DNA from: Bedellia somnulentella
Taxonomy: Eukaryota; Arthropoda; Insecta; Lepidoptera; Bedelliidae
DNA length: 64,000 bases
Direction: 5' to 3'
Assembly: GCA_963576735.1 (NCBI GenBank)
Contig: OY755179.1
Span: forward strand, 3,410,001-3,474,000
The notes beneath the pieces were generated by a model. It saw only the letters and a list, made by a program, of their open reading frames with translations, was not told the origin of the DNA and ran no database searches. Positions 23,898 to 35,285 of the stretch are shown here, one piece after another. The position numbers were made by a program, and so were the translations under genes. Position 1 is the stretch's first letter. Each line of letters begins with the position of its first letter.

Positions 23898-24262
23898 ATA
23901 CATACATACACATACTCACGGCTATAAATCCCTAGAAGAGGTAGCCAGAGCTAAGGAATTAAAAATTCCTCAGCCACTTTTGGAAGTTGCGTGGGGAAAA
24001 GATGGTAAAATAAAGGTTGTTGGTGATGGGTCTTCAACCGCATCGCCCAAAAATATTAAAATCGTTAGTTGCCTCTTACGTACACCCACCGGAAGAAATG
24101 GGTTAGTGCTACTCTAAGCCGACTATACACAGCAAAAGAGTGGTATAAATATTGTAAAAAGAGGTTGCTGGTGATGGCTCTCCAACCGGATCGCCCAAAA
24201 ATCACTTAAGCGCCATACTCCTTTGTAGCCTCTTACGCATACCAACGGGAAGAAATGGTGTC
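23898..24262 (-). repeat. Family B, one full and one partial copy
   Basis: A full minus-strand copy at 23898-24133 is followed at once by a partial copy of its 5' half at 24145-24262. Both carry CTCCAACCG.ATCGCCCAAAAA. Confidence 0.85.
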
Positions 24263-24639
24263 GATGAAGAAAGGACTTGGGTGACCTGTACCGTGGAACA
24301 CTAACAAAAACCAGCTTCCAAAGATTTTAATACAGGCCGGCCCTAATTATGCGGTGATATGGTGCTAGAAAGGCACGGTACAGCAGTGTGGCTACGCGCT
24401 CAACTTTTCAATATATAACTCAATAGAAATATAAAATATTTTTAAATAAAACGATTACTTGTAATATTATATTATAGCTTAAATTTAGAAAAAGGCATCA
24501 AACGCCTATCTGTGATAGATGGCAAATCTGCATGACTTCAGCATTTTGTAAAAAAAAATGGCCCAACAATTTATTGATCTACTTCGAATACCGAAAACAT
24601 TCTGTAAAAACCAGACAATTCCCAATGGGTTAGCTAGCT

Positions 24640-24850
24640 AATAAATAAAGGAAAGAAAAATTTATAGACACGCGGGAATCGAACCATCGCGCTGGCAGCC
24701 ATTGACACGGTAGCTCAATTGGCAGAGCGACGGGGGCGTATACCCTAGGTCGCGTATTCGATTCCCGCCTGTGTCAAAATTTTTCTTTCCTTTATTTATT
24801 AGTAATAATCTCCATCATGAGGTTTTCATGAACAAAAACATTCAAATTAT
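24640..24850 (+). repeat. Family C element with tRNA-like core
   Basis: Flanks AAAGGAAAGAAAAATTTATA and AAAATTTTTCTTTCCTTTAT form an inverted pair around a tRNA-like core at 24704-24775 (GACACGGTAGCTCAATTGGC at the start, TTCGATTCCCGCCTGTGTC at the end). A broken inverted piece of the T-arm precedes it (GCGGGAATCGAACC). Confidence 0.75.
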
Positions 24851-24977
24851 GGATTAGCTAGCTAATCTTCAAAAAGTAATGAAATCTAGACTAAGTCTTG
24901 TCAAGCCTAAGAGGTTCCTTACTGACATTTCTTGATTATGATTGGCTGTTTACTTGTACCCACAACCGTATAAAGAA

Positions 24978-25752
24978 TACATACATACATACATATACTC
25001 ACGGTTATAAATCCCTAGAAGGGGTAGCCAAAGCTAAGGAATTTCCAATCGCTTAGCCAATTTTGGAAAGCTGAGTGGGGAAAAGATGGTAAAATAAAGG
25101 ATGATGGTGATGAGTCTCCAACCGCATCGCCCAAAAATCCCTTAAAAGCCCCAATACCGTTGGTCGCCTCTTACGTACACCCATCGGAAGAAATGGGGTA
25201 GTGCTATTCTAAGCCGACACTACACAGCGTATAAAGAATGTTACTGTCATTAAGGTTACATACATATATCCATACATATACTCATGGCTAAAAATCACTA
25301 AAAAAGATAAGAACATAATAAATTTTCCGGCTCCGGCTTCAGCATAATAAATTTTTTAGCCACTTTTAGAAGTCGATTCGGGATAGTACTGTATAATAAA
25401 GGTTTGAACAATCCCTTAAAAGCCCCAGTACCCTAGTTTGCCTCTCTCAAAACCCGCTGGAAACTGCTACTCTAACCCAACATTAAGACGAAAATAAATT
25501 AACATTAAGACGATTCACTCGATATGTACAAACTAGATACAGTGAAGGATCAATTTGATATACATATACCATGAATCCCTAAAAGGGGTATCCAGAGCTT
25601 CAGAGCTTGAAACTCCTCAGCCACATTTGGAAGTTGATGATATAAATAAAGTATCCAAATTTGTCTTAAAAAAGCCCCATACCCTTAGTCGCCTCTTACG
25701 ACCTGCGCGGTAAGAAAGGGGTAGTGACATTCTAAGCCGGCAAAACACGGCA
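24978..25752 (-). repeat. Three successive family B copies
   Basis: Minus-strand copies at 24978-25229 (full), 25257-25485 (diverged) and 25559-25752 (second subfamily). All begin next to a CATA microsatellite remnant, which suggests repeated insertion next to existing tails. Confidence 0.85.
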
Positions 25753-26770
25753 ATTCGAATTATTTACCATGACAGTTACACACACAGAAAGCAAAGAGTA
25801 GTAAGTATATTATTCTTTAACTTACATACATATCGACTAGTTCTGTAAATTTTATACAAGCTTCAATAAACTTTAACAAAAAAGTTTTGAAAGCTTTCAG
25901 CGACGGTGCCTCCAATGAAATAAAACAAGATTTCCATTACAATATGTAGTCATCTCCGCAAGAAATCCGACAGTGGATATAAAAAAATAAGTCTTCGTCT
26001 TGTCTATATGTAAATAGTAAAGTATGCATTTGAACATGTGTTCACCTTTAGCTATTTTAAATGTTTGTTTAAACTCAATATATTTATTTATTTAATCCTA
26101 AATCAGGCTTTCAGATTTTTCTGTTGTCGACCTCTTCAAGTTACAGAGCGTGATATTTTTGTCTATTGACAATTGAATATTATATTAATATATAAATATT
26201 TATATAGTCATAAACATTATAGTCTCTCTAGAACTTAATAGTTAAAATATACTCAACTTACAATCTGTAACAGACAAAAAACAAAAGCGCACTCTTGCAA
26301 AATGTGTCATAATATTTTTCCACTTTTGCATCAAAATGGCGCTACGTGTAAATTAAAGTTGAGATGTCAGTTTATCCGGATTTTCGCTTCATTTTTGGAT
26401 AAAGTCGAGTTCACTGACACATAGGTTCGCGTTCGAGCTAAGATATTAAAATTGCCCGTCCATACACACACATACATATTTCAGCGCGCGCTGTCTCCCC
26501 GGAGTTATTGAAATACGTGGACGGCATTTCACCTGCAGCGCTAATGTAAACATTGCACGCCTTTTGTCTGAAGAATTTGAATTTGTTTCTTGATTTACAT
26601 AAAAACACTCCACAAAAGCTCTGGGGATTGAAAATTTGTGTTGTAAATAGATCGGCGTTCTGAACAAATGAAAATTGATATGCAATGTAATTTGCTCTGC
26701 TTTTATACTATCTTCGAATTTAAATGCTTTTGTGTGATGGCGTTTGATAGCACTACCTAAATTTTTCTTG
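25753..26770. other. Intergenic, nothing recognised
   Basis: AT-rich. A patch at 26330-26450 (AAAATGGCGCTACGTG, then TTCGCGTTCGAGC) is less AT-rich but has no supported gene. Confidence 0.45.
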
Positions 26771-27020
26771 TACATACATACATACATATACTCACGGCTA
26801 TATTTCCCTAGAAGGGGTAGCCAGAGCTAAGGAATTAGAAATTCCTCAGCCACTTTTGGAAGTTGAGTGGGGAAAAGATGGTAAAAATAAAGGTTTTTGG
26901 TGATGGGTCTCCAACCGCATCGCCCAAAAATCCAATAAAAAGCCCCAATACCCTTAGTCGCCTCTTACGACACCTGTGGGTAGAAAGGGGTAGCGACATT
27001 CTAAGCCGGCACTACACGGC
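26771..27020 (-). repeat. Family B, full length
   Basis: Minus strand, from the CATA tail and CTCACGGCTATATTTCCC to CTAAGCCGGCACTACACGGC. Confidence 0.9.
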
Positions 27021-28960
27021 ATTTTTCTTGTATGGCCGTAATTCATTATTATTTGAATTGAAAACAAAACAAAGATTTCTAAAAGTGCTGTGAAGTCTTA
27101 ATCATACCCAAAATAATCAAGTACAACCAAAATATTGTTCAATTCAATAATAATCCACCTCACGTTTTCTAACAAGAAAATTAAATACTATTGTTCGTTA
27201 TATTAGGATACAACTGTCAACCTTGCATCAACCATAATGCAAAACCAATATTTCATCAAAACTCAGAACTGTTCGTGATATTAAAAAGCTATTAAGAGAC
27301 ATTTAATTCAATTCCACGTCCTAAGTAACACAATGCGCGATCTCAGCACACATCAAAGGCAATGTCATTTCAGCCCTTTGAAGAACATAGTCTAGAGCAC
27401 AGGAGAGCTCCATTGATAAAGCTTTCAGAGTAATTAGTGAGTGAGAGGTTAATGTATCTCGCCACCGGATTTATGTGCTCACCTCTCGGCACTTACGGCG
27501 GAGACGACTACATATTGCAATGGAAATTCGTTTTACAGAGCAGCGACGGTAAGAGGTTTTTAAACTTCTTTTTTTAAGATTGTCGATAGCGTGTTTGGGA
27601 TTTTGAAATGTATTTTTTGCTAAAAGCCATTGTTTTACTTATTTTATTATTTGACTGTCCATTACTTAATTAGCATTTTGTCAGCTTATCTATTGCAAAC
27701 ACTATGTTTCTTTGTATGAGGCATCTAAGTGAGAGTCATTTCAAAGTATAGGAAATGGCAAAAACTCATCATCCAGTATGAATCGAAAGTATTTTTACAT
27801 AGTTTAGTCTAGGTTAGGCAGTTCATTTTTTTTATAGATGTTTATAGTTAAATGTGCACTTGTGTAAAATTCATTGTTTATTGTGTAATTCAAAGTTAGA
27901 CAAAAAGGCCATTGTAAATTGTTTGTGTGAATATTTTTAATTATTTTTGAATAAAGTGATATTAGTACGTATACTTTAATATCATCCCGTCTCGTTACCA
28001 ACAAATCTAGGAGATGTGTTTTATGAATCTGACTACTTCTTTTGGGATTATAAAGAAAATAGTCTCTAAAAAATTACCGAACGAGGGTTCATCTTTCTGT
28101 CAACCAGGTTCATGTTACGAAGCTAGAACCTTCTCCAGTTGTAATATAATTTCGTATTTGTAATATAAAATCATAAATTTAAAGAAAAAAACCAGCTAAA
28201 GATGAATACATGATCAAATGCATAGTTTACGATTTAAATACAGACAAGACAAACTTAGACTTTACTTTACTTTATTAAAACTTTACTATCCCTTACCACT
28301 GTTCTCTTTGTACCGTGTCGTGTGATACCCACTTTGACTAGAATATAAGCACTGTATATTGCATGCATTTAAAATGGATCGTTTAGGAGTTGCTCGGTTC
28401 GGCAAAAATATAATAAGAAACGTGAATATGGTAACCCCTTCTTTTATACTCTAGACAGATTTGATGTAAAATAACTTGTGGATTCTCTGCTTATAATGCA
28501 CGTCTCTCTATACGACCGTCAGTGAACAACATCAGGTCTGTGCGAATTTTCTGACGTTAAAATTCAGTGCAAGACCTGGCTTTTATAAAATTTTAAAACA
28601 TATCTCTTTTTGTTGAATTTTCACTAAACATCAGCTTTAGAGTTTTTCACATGAAACAAAAATATTTTCCGTTCGTTTATTAAAATTTTAATATTTCTCA
28701 ACCTGATGTATTTTCTAAGAATGTATATCAACTATTTTCTTTTGTTTTTAAGTTTACATGTAAACGATATATATGATGAAATAAACAGTTTAATTAAGCA
28801 CGTAACTAATACTCAACACTTTATTCTCAATTGCAAAAGATTGTAGGACAAAGGTATTTTTTTTATATTCATATCAACTTATCTTTATATTGAATAAAAT
28901 ACTTAAGAAAATCTTTCCACTATTAAAAATTTATTTTTTTCTGAGTCATAAAAATCAGAC
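27021..28960. other. Intergenic, nothing recognised
   Basis: About 1.9 kb of AT-rich, apparently single-copy DNA. No frame shows a recognisable domain. Confidence 0.5.
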
Positions 28961-29319
28961 CAACCGTGATAGCTCAATGGGTAGAACACTCGGTTATCGT
29001 GCAAACGACTAGTGTTCAAATCCTGGGTCGGGTCTACACCAATTTGTCTTTTCTAAAGACATATGTGTGGTTATTTTATCATGGTTGTTAACGGTGAGGG
29101 AAAACATCGTGAGGAAACCCACATGGCTGAGTTGTACTTAGTCATGTGACAGTGTATTCGTACAAAACGGCGATAGGCCTGCCCCTATCACGTGAGTACA
29201 CTGTCCATGCAAAACGTGGGTACTCTGAATACCAGGTGACAAAGTCACGTGATGTTCAGAAGTATTAGTACCTCTGCCAACCCCTTCGGGGATATTCGGC
29301 GTGAAAGTTTATGTTATGT
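28961..29319 (+). repeat. SINE family A, full length, best copy
   Basis: Begins with the tRNA-like head (CAACCGTGATAGCTCAATGG, GTGTTCAAATCCTGGGTCGG) and ends CGGCGTGAAAGTTTATG. It contains CACGTGAGTACAC and CACGTGATGTTC. It is a good reference for the family. Confidence 0.92.
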
Positions 29320-30287
29320 AATAAAAATCATCATGCGCCACCTTCATCATGCATCGGCTCCCCGCAACCGTCACCAAGTGACGAGTCAAATCAACACCAG
29401 TGTGAGGCACATATTGCGTGGTCTATGTCATAGCGACCACTCCAGAACCTTCGAGCCCCAACAATCGATGACTCAGATTTTGCAACTCCATGGGCGCTGT
29501 ATCAGTTTAAAATGAGTGATAGTGAGCAACCGTGATAGCAAATCCCGGGTCGGGGCCTACACCTATTTGTCTTTTCTAGCTACGGCAGAACATATAAAAC
29601 TTACCTTCGAAATATCATTAATTTACCCATCAGATTACTTAAGGCTATTGTAAGGGTTAAAATTAATTATAAATATGAAAATTGTTACGAAAGTCTATAT
29701 CATTATTGTAAAATATTGAATGTATTTGAATGAAGTTAGACTATCAATCATATCCGAAACGTATTTTAGTAAAATACATAAACACAATAACGAATACAGA
29801 AGCAGGGTTTGGGATTGCATCCTTCCTAAAATACTTAACAATTTACATAAATTATTACTTGAGAAATAGGACGGGAAAATCGTATACAAATTAAAAACAT
29901 TGTAAAAATACTCTTAATAAAAAAACGGACGGGACTCAAAGCCCCGATAATTATATACAGATATATGTATAGTAAATAGTATAGTAATAGTAAACTGTGT
30001 TACATACATACAAATACTAACGGCTATAAATCTCTTGTAGGGGTAGCCAGAGCTAGGGAATCAGTAACACTTCAGCCACTTTTGGATATTCCATGGGGAA
30101 AAGATATAAATTGTGTTGAAGTTAGCAAATTAGTTAAAATATTTGTTGAGGCTTAACAAGCACAATCTTTAATTTTTAAGATTAGATTTAAGTTTCCAAT
30201 GTGCCATAAGTTGCTTCTTTTTTTTTTAAATAATCAATTCAAACTATTATTTTTTCTTATAATATTTTATTGGTTTTTAATTTATTA
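29320..30287. other. Intergenic with SINE and family B scraps
   Basis: A broken SINE A head lies at 29526-29580 and a family B 3' half at 30003-30105 (minus). A moderately GC-rich stretch at 29330-29510 is of unknown nature. Confidence 0.45.
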
Positions 30288-30476
30288 TGGTAGCTAGATA
30301 ACGATGAGGGAAAATATCGTGAAGAAACCCACATGGCTGAGTTGTACTTAGTCATGTGACAGTGTATTCGTACAAAACGGCGACAGGCCTGCCCCCTATC
30401 ACGCGAGTACACGGTCCAAGTCGAACGTGGCTACTCTGAACACCAGGTGATAATGTCACGTGATGTTCAGAAGTTT
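30288..30476 (+). repeat. SINE family A, middle part
   Basis: Body only (AACGATGAGGGAAAATATCG to CACGTGATGTTCAGAAG), lacking both head and tail. Confidence 0.85.
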
Positions 30477-31395
30477 GAGTTCTTAGTTTGATACTCAATT
30501 TGTGTAAATAATGTTACAAAATGATAAAAGTAAATGACGCTTTATTCTTAAACAAGGTAATGCTATTTCTTTGGAAACATGGAAGTGAATCTGTACGCAG
30601 TAACTTTTAAAGAGTTTGTAAGTGTGTAATGCAAAGTCATTACAAAACGTTAAATACTCGAAACTAAATTTATAAACACTGACTTATTCATTTTTTTATT
30701 AAATAGATTAAACTCGAGAGGCGCCATTCATTTAGATGTTTAATGAATAATTCAAAAATCTTCAGCAAACACTAAAATCTCTCAATATTTTAATTTCAAT
30801 TAGTAGAAATTCTTGAAGAGAATCCGCTCAATCTCCGCTGAAATTCCATCACTCAACAAATCTCTTAAAAACTTCTCAAATTGAAAATGTTCAATTAGTG
30901 AAATCTTTTTAGATTTACTAAAACAATGTACTGCTTAGCTATTCAAATTAGAACCGAACTGAAGATACTTGATGAAAAGACAGCTTTGAGGAATACGTTT
31001 CTTAGCAGTTAAGGACCCTTTTAGATTTATTTGAGCTCCTTTTGTCCGCAACTGGGAGAAGGTGGCCGGTATTAATTACTTTAACAGCATACTTAAGAGC
31101 CGAGCGCCGGCACTGTGTGGTGTCTCTACTAGATATATTCTCTGCTACTGGTACAGTTTGCAAATAAAACTAAGAGTTCGAGTAAAATAGTCACGGATTT
31201 TATGCTATTAGGTCTGCAAACAAACTTTTATTTAGCAGGAAGTTCCATAATTCTAGATTATTGCGCTATTTTGATAAGTAAACGAGAAATGACAATATTT
31301 TTTGCTCACTCGGAAACATATAGCAATAGAAGAATCTAGTATGCGAATACTCAACTTAAGAAATATGTTTAGGCATTTTGTCTTCAAATATATAA
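30477..31395. other. Intergenic, nothing recognised
   Basis: AT-rich DNA with no coding or repeat signal that I can support. Confidence 0.5.
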
Positions 31396-31776
31396 CGTAG
31401 CGACATGATAGTCCAGTGGGTAGAACACCCGCTCGAAAACACAAGGGCGTGAGTTCCAATCCTGGGTCGGGCCTACACCAATTTGTCTTTTCTAAAGTCA
31501 TATGTGTGGTTAATTTATCATGGTTGTTAACGGTGAGGGAAAACATCGTGAGGAAACCCACATGGCTAAGTTGTACTTAGTCATGTGACAGTGTATTCGT
31601 ACAAAACGGCGATAGGCCTGCCCCCTATCACGTGAGCACACTGTCTAAGCAAAACGTGGGTACCTTCTCTGGAAACTAGATGGCGCTTGCCATGTGAGTT
31701 CAGAAGTATTGGTACCTCTGCCAACCCCTTCGGGGATAAACGGCGTGAACGTTTATGTTATTTTATGTTATGTTAT
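31396..31776 (+). repeat. SINE family A variant with replaced segment
   Basis: Full length, but the usual CTCTGAACACCAGGTGAC segment is replaced by TTCTCTGGAAACTAGATGGC around 31672. The head also differs (GACATGATAGTCCAGTGGG, GTTCCAATCCTGGG), so this may be a separate subfamily. Tail (TTATG)n. Confidence 0.85.
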
Positions 31777-32193
31777 ATATAACGTAGTGTATAACAGGAG
31801 CATGTATCTATTATCTTTTCTTCTTCACAAGTTGACTGTCCAATGGTATTTGTATAAATTCCTAGCTGTTTTTACGTAGTTTGTTATTAGCTTTATTTTT
31901 CTTGTTTAATTTTTTTTTTTTATTTCCACTCAGGAATGTTATAGTATACTAAAATTTAACAATAATAACTTGAATCAGAACCATAAGATCCATATCGTAC
32001 AGCGCCATTACCTGAAAGAGAGTGTGGTAATATTTTTGTCGTTTAGTTCGCCCCTAAAGTACTTATTACTATTTGTACACTATGTAATATTATGTAATAT
32101 TCATGAAAGGACCTTTGTTATGATGCCACACGATAAAATTTTCTCAATTTATTTTTTGAGGTAATATTCCGAAAATTTATATTTCATACATAT
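31777..32193. other. Intergenic, nothing recognised
   Basis: AT-rich; a T-run at about 31909-31922. Confidence 0.4.
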
Positions 32194-32774
32194 GTCGTGG
32201 CCATATCGTAGATTTGAACACATCGTGAAATGATCGATCATTTCATGAAATAGTCACATTTCATGATGTGGCCAACCTAATTTGACCAGATTGTGTCATC
32301 CACGCTTGGCCAGATCGTAGAAATAGGGTGACCTGTGAAATGCAATCCAAAATCTACGGTTTTTTAACATATTGCTCAGTTTTTTCGTAATTTTCAAAGT
32401 ACTCGAGAACCTTTTCGTCGAAAACTCTTTTGTTATCACTTTCGTCTTCGCTTAATAGCGAATTATTAACTTTTTTACTAAGAGAAATAACACTTCTGAC
32501 AGCGGCTGCCACCTTCACACATAAACAAAGCGTTTTCAGCGCCTCTACTGGTAATTAATGTAACTATTTTACGATATGACCAAATAATCTTAACCATTTC
32601 ATGAAGTGGCCGCGCGTTTTGTTGGCCATATCGAGAAACGATTTCTTATCATTGATCTGCCCAAACCACATCACGATGTGGCCAATAAACAATTGAACAT
32701 TTCATGAAATACGACTATTTCATGAAATGATCGATCATTTCATGATGTGTTCAAATTTACGATATGGCCACGAC
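32194..32774. mobile_element. Inverted-repeat DNA transposon, 581 bp, non-coding
   Basis: Inverted ends start GTCGTGGCCATATCGTA on both strands and continue, with changes, through repeated TTTCATGAAATG and ATGATCGATCATTTCATG motifs. ACATAT abuts both ends as a likely target duplication. It inserted in the microsatellite tail of a family B copy (32775-33003). There is no transposase. Superfamily unknown. Confidence 0.8.
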
Positions 32775-33003
32775 ACATATACATTCATATGCACACGGCT
32801 ATTGATACCTGGAAGGGGTGGTAAAAGCTTCAGAAAAAATAAATTCCTTAGCCATTTTTGAAAGAGAAGTGAGGACAAGATTGTAAAATAAAGGTTGTTG
32901 GTGATGGCTCTCCAACATTGTTTACAATAGCCTTAGTCGCCTTTTACGAACACCCACTAATATAAATGGGGTAGTGCTATTCTACTGATACTGCCTATGC
33001 ACA
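32775..33003 (-). repeat. Family B, minus
   Basis: A diverged full copy (CACACGGCTATTGATACC to ATTCTACTGATACTGCC) whose tail carries the inverted-repeat element. Confidence 0.75.
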
Positions 33004-33664
33004 GTGTTCTCATGCTTAAAGATTCTGAAAATAAATCGAATTGCGTACGTGACCTGCGATCGTTTGATCATGGTCTAGCTTAGCAAACCCTGACCGAATG
33101 ATCTAGTTATCTTTGTTGATAAAGCCAAAATCGTAACTGTCATTCATCCGGTACGTTAGGTGTTGGTAGCTTTAGTGACTTTAAAGAAAGTAACATGATA
33201 CTTAAAACCTAGAAATAAAAGTAGTTTTAGTTTATAATGACACTGTTACATAAAATTTAAAAGCATGTTTTTTGTGAGAATTAAATCTTTTTTTATATAG
33301 ATGTAACATTAATGTTTTTCTTTGGTCTCAAATATGGGCAGCTTTAAAAATCAATTAGCAAATTTAGTGCCGTTTCCCGCATTACATTAACCACATTTTA
33401 TTTATTAACGTACAATCAAGGGTCTTCAGAGATTTAGAGTTGACAAGTTTCAGCTGCATCTGGCTGAATGAAAAGGCCATGATGAAAGAATACAATTTCG
33501 AAGATAACTACTTACTTAGCCAACCTCACACTTAATATAGAGCCCCTAATCCCTCTGTCCGTATGCTATAACTATAGAGTAATGGAGATTCCTAAACAAA
33601 ATTAAATACGCGTAATACAAAAATTATCTACACTAAATGACCAACATTATTTAGCTTTGTAAAA
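33004..33664. other. Intergenic, nothing recognised
   Basis: AT-rich, no gene or repeat recognised. Confidence 0.45.
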
Positions 33665-33908
33665 TAAACATAAACGTTCACGCCGCATATCCCCGAAGGG
33701 GTTGGCAGAGGTACTAATACTTCTGTAACATCACGTGACTTTGTCACCTGGTGTTCAGAGTACCCACGTTTTGAATGGACAGTGTACTCACGTGATAGGG
33801 GGCAGGCCTATCACCGTTTTGTACGAATACACTGTCACATGACTAAGTACAACTCAGCCATGTGGGTTTCCTCACGATGTTTTCCCTCACCGTTAACGAC
33901 CATGATAA
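33665..33908 (-). repeat. SINE family A, head missing
   Basis: Minus orientation, from the AACATAAACG-type tail (33665) to GTTAACGACCATGATAAA. Both CACGTGA motifs are intact. Confidence 0.9.
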
Positions 33909-33969
33909 AATATATTTATTTAGCTTTGTCTTTGAATAATAAGCAATCCTAACCCTACTATTGTTAAGG

Positions 33970-34668
33970 TAAGGTAAGTACCGGCTTAGAATGTCGGGGT
34001 AGTTTCTACCCATGGGTGTCGTAAGAGGCGTCTAAGGGTATAAGGCTTTTAAAAAGTGTTTTTGGACGATGTGGTAGGAGACCCATCACCAAAGATACTT
34101 CATTTCCAACATCATCTCCCCTATCAACTTCCAAATGTGGCTGAGGAGTTTCTGGCTCTTAAGCTTTGGCTACCCATTTTTGGTATTTATAGCCGTGAGT
34201 TTATGTATGTATGTATGTAAGTTATAAAGGTTCTTCCATTTACTCAAAAAATATATGGTTACACAGAATTTTGTTGCGGTCAGTACATTTTGCCTCCTTA
34301 CGTTAACGATATATACGTGAATAGTGGAGCGAAGGTGAACTTACTAATTTGACACTTAACTATGCATTATCACTAGGTAGTATAAGCATTTTAAGGACTA
34401 TTTTCGTTATATACTTATTTTCAAAGTTAAAAAATTACCCAATTGAAAGTCATCTGTTACTCTAAACTATGTGTCTAAAAAACCAATAAATAGTATAATA
34501 CATACATACATACATATACACAAGCCGTTAATTCCCATTGGGGTAGGCAGAGACTATCGATCGCCACCTTGTACGATCCTGGCAAACCTCTCTAGCTTCA
34601 TTCACATCCATCAATCTTTTCTTACATGCTCTTTTATTCCTCGTACTTCGGACACATAGTCAATGTAT
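33970..34668. repeat. Family B (plus) and LINE 3' fragment (minus)
   Basis: Family B second subfamily at 33970-34219 with a (TATG)n tail. A 170-bp RTE-like LINE 3' end lies on the minus strand at 34498-34668 (ACGATCCTGGCAAACCTCTC, CTTCGGACAC). Confidence 0.85.
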
Positions 34669-35215
34669 ATAAAATAAATATATAAATCAATAAATTTTAC
34701 TGGTCCTTTGAGGCTTACAACCTTTAAATATTCATATTTTTTTTGAACTTTAATTAATCAATAGGTCATATCATACTCAAATTAATTGCGTAATTTTAAT
34801 TATGGTCTAATTGCGAGTACATTGTTTTTTTAAAAATTAAGTTTTGTAGGTTTGAAAATAGTGGTTTACCTATAAATATTTATGTATTTGTTCCTTTACC
34901 TTACCATACGTTTTGGATATAAAATAAAGCGTAAAATTTAAGTGTTTCTATTCTACGTCGTACTTATTTCCCATGACTTTGTTCAGCGAAGTGAGATTAC
35001 TTATTCAACTCATAAATAAAAGATGTTATTAAAGGAAAGAAAAATTTCGGATGAGGAATTGTGAACATGAGGAATTCATGTCAAAAAACATTAAATTACT
35101 TATTCAACTTTATAAACACACATAAACGAAGAAAAGTTTTAATGAATGCAACGTACAGGTAGTGCACTTGAATAATATATATCGAATACATATTCATGTG
35201 ATTATTATGTTGTAT
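34669..35215. other. Intergenic with family C scrap
   Basis: AT-rich. AAAGGAAAGAAAAATTTCGG at about 35032-35052 is a family C end. Confidence 0.45.
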
Positions 35216-35285
35216 GTATAGATAGATTAGATAAATTGTTTCCGCAATTGGTCACTACAGGGCCATTTCACGTGGGCCACGGCCG

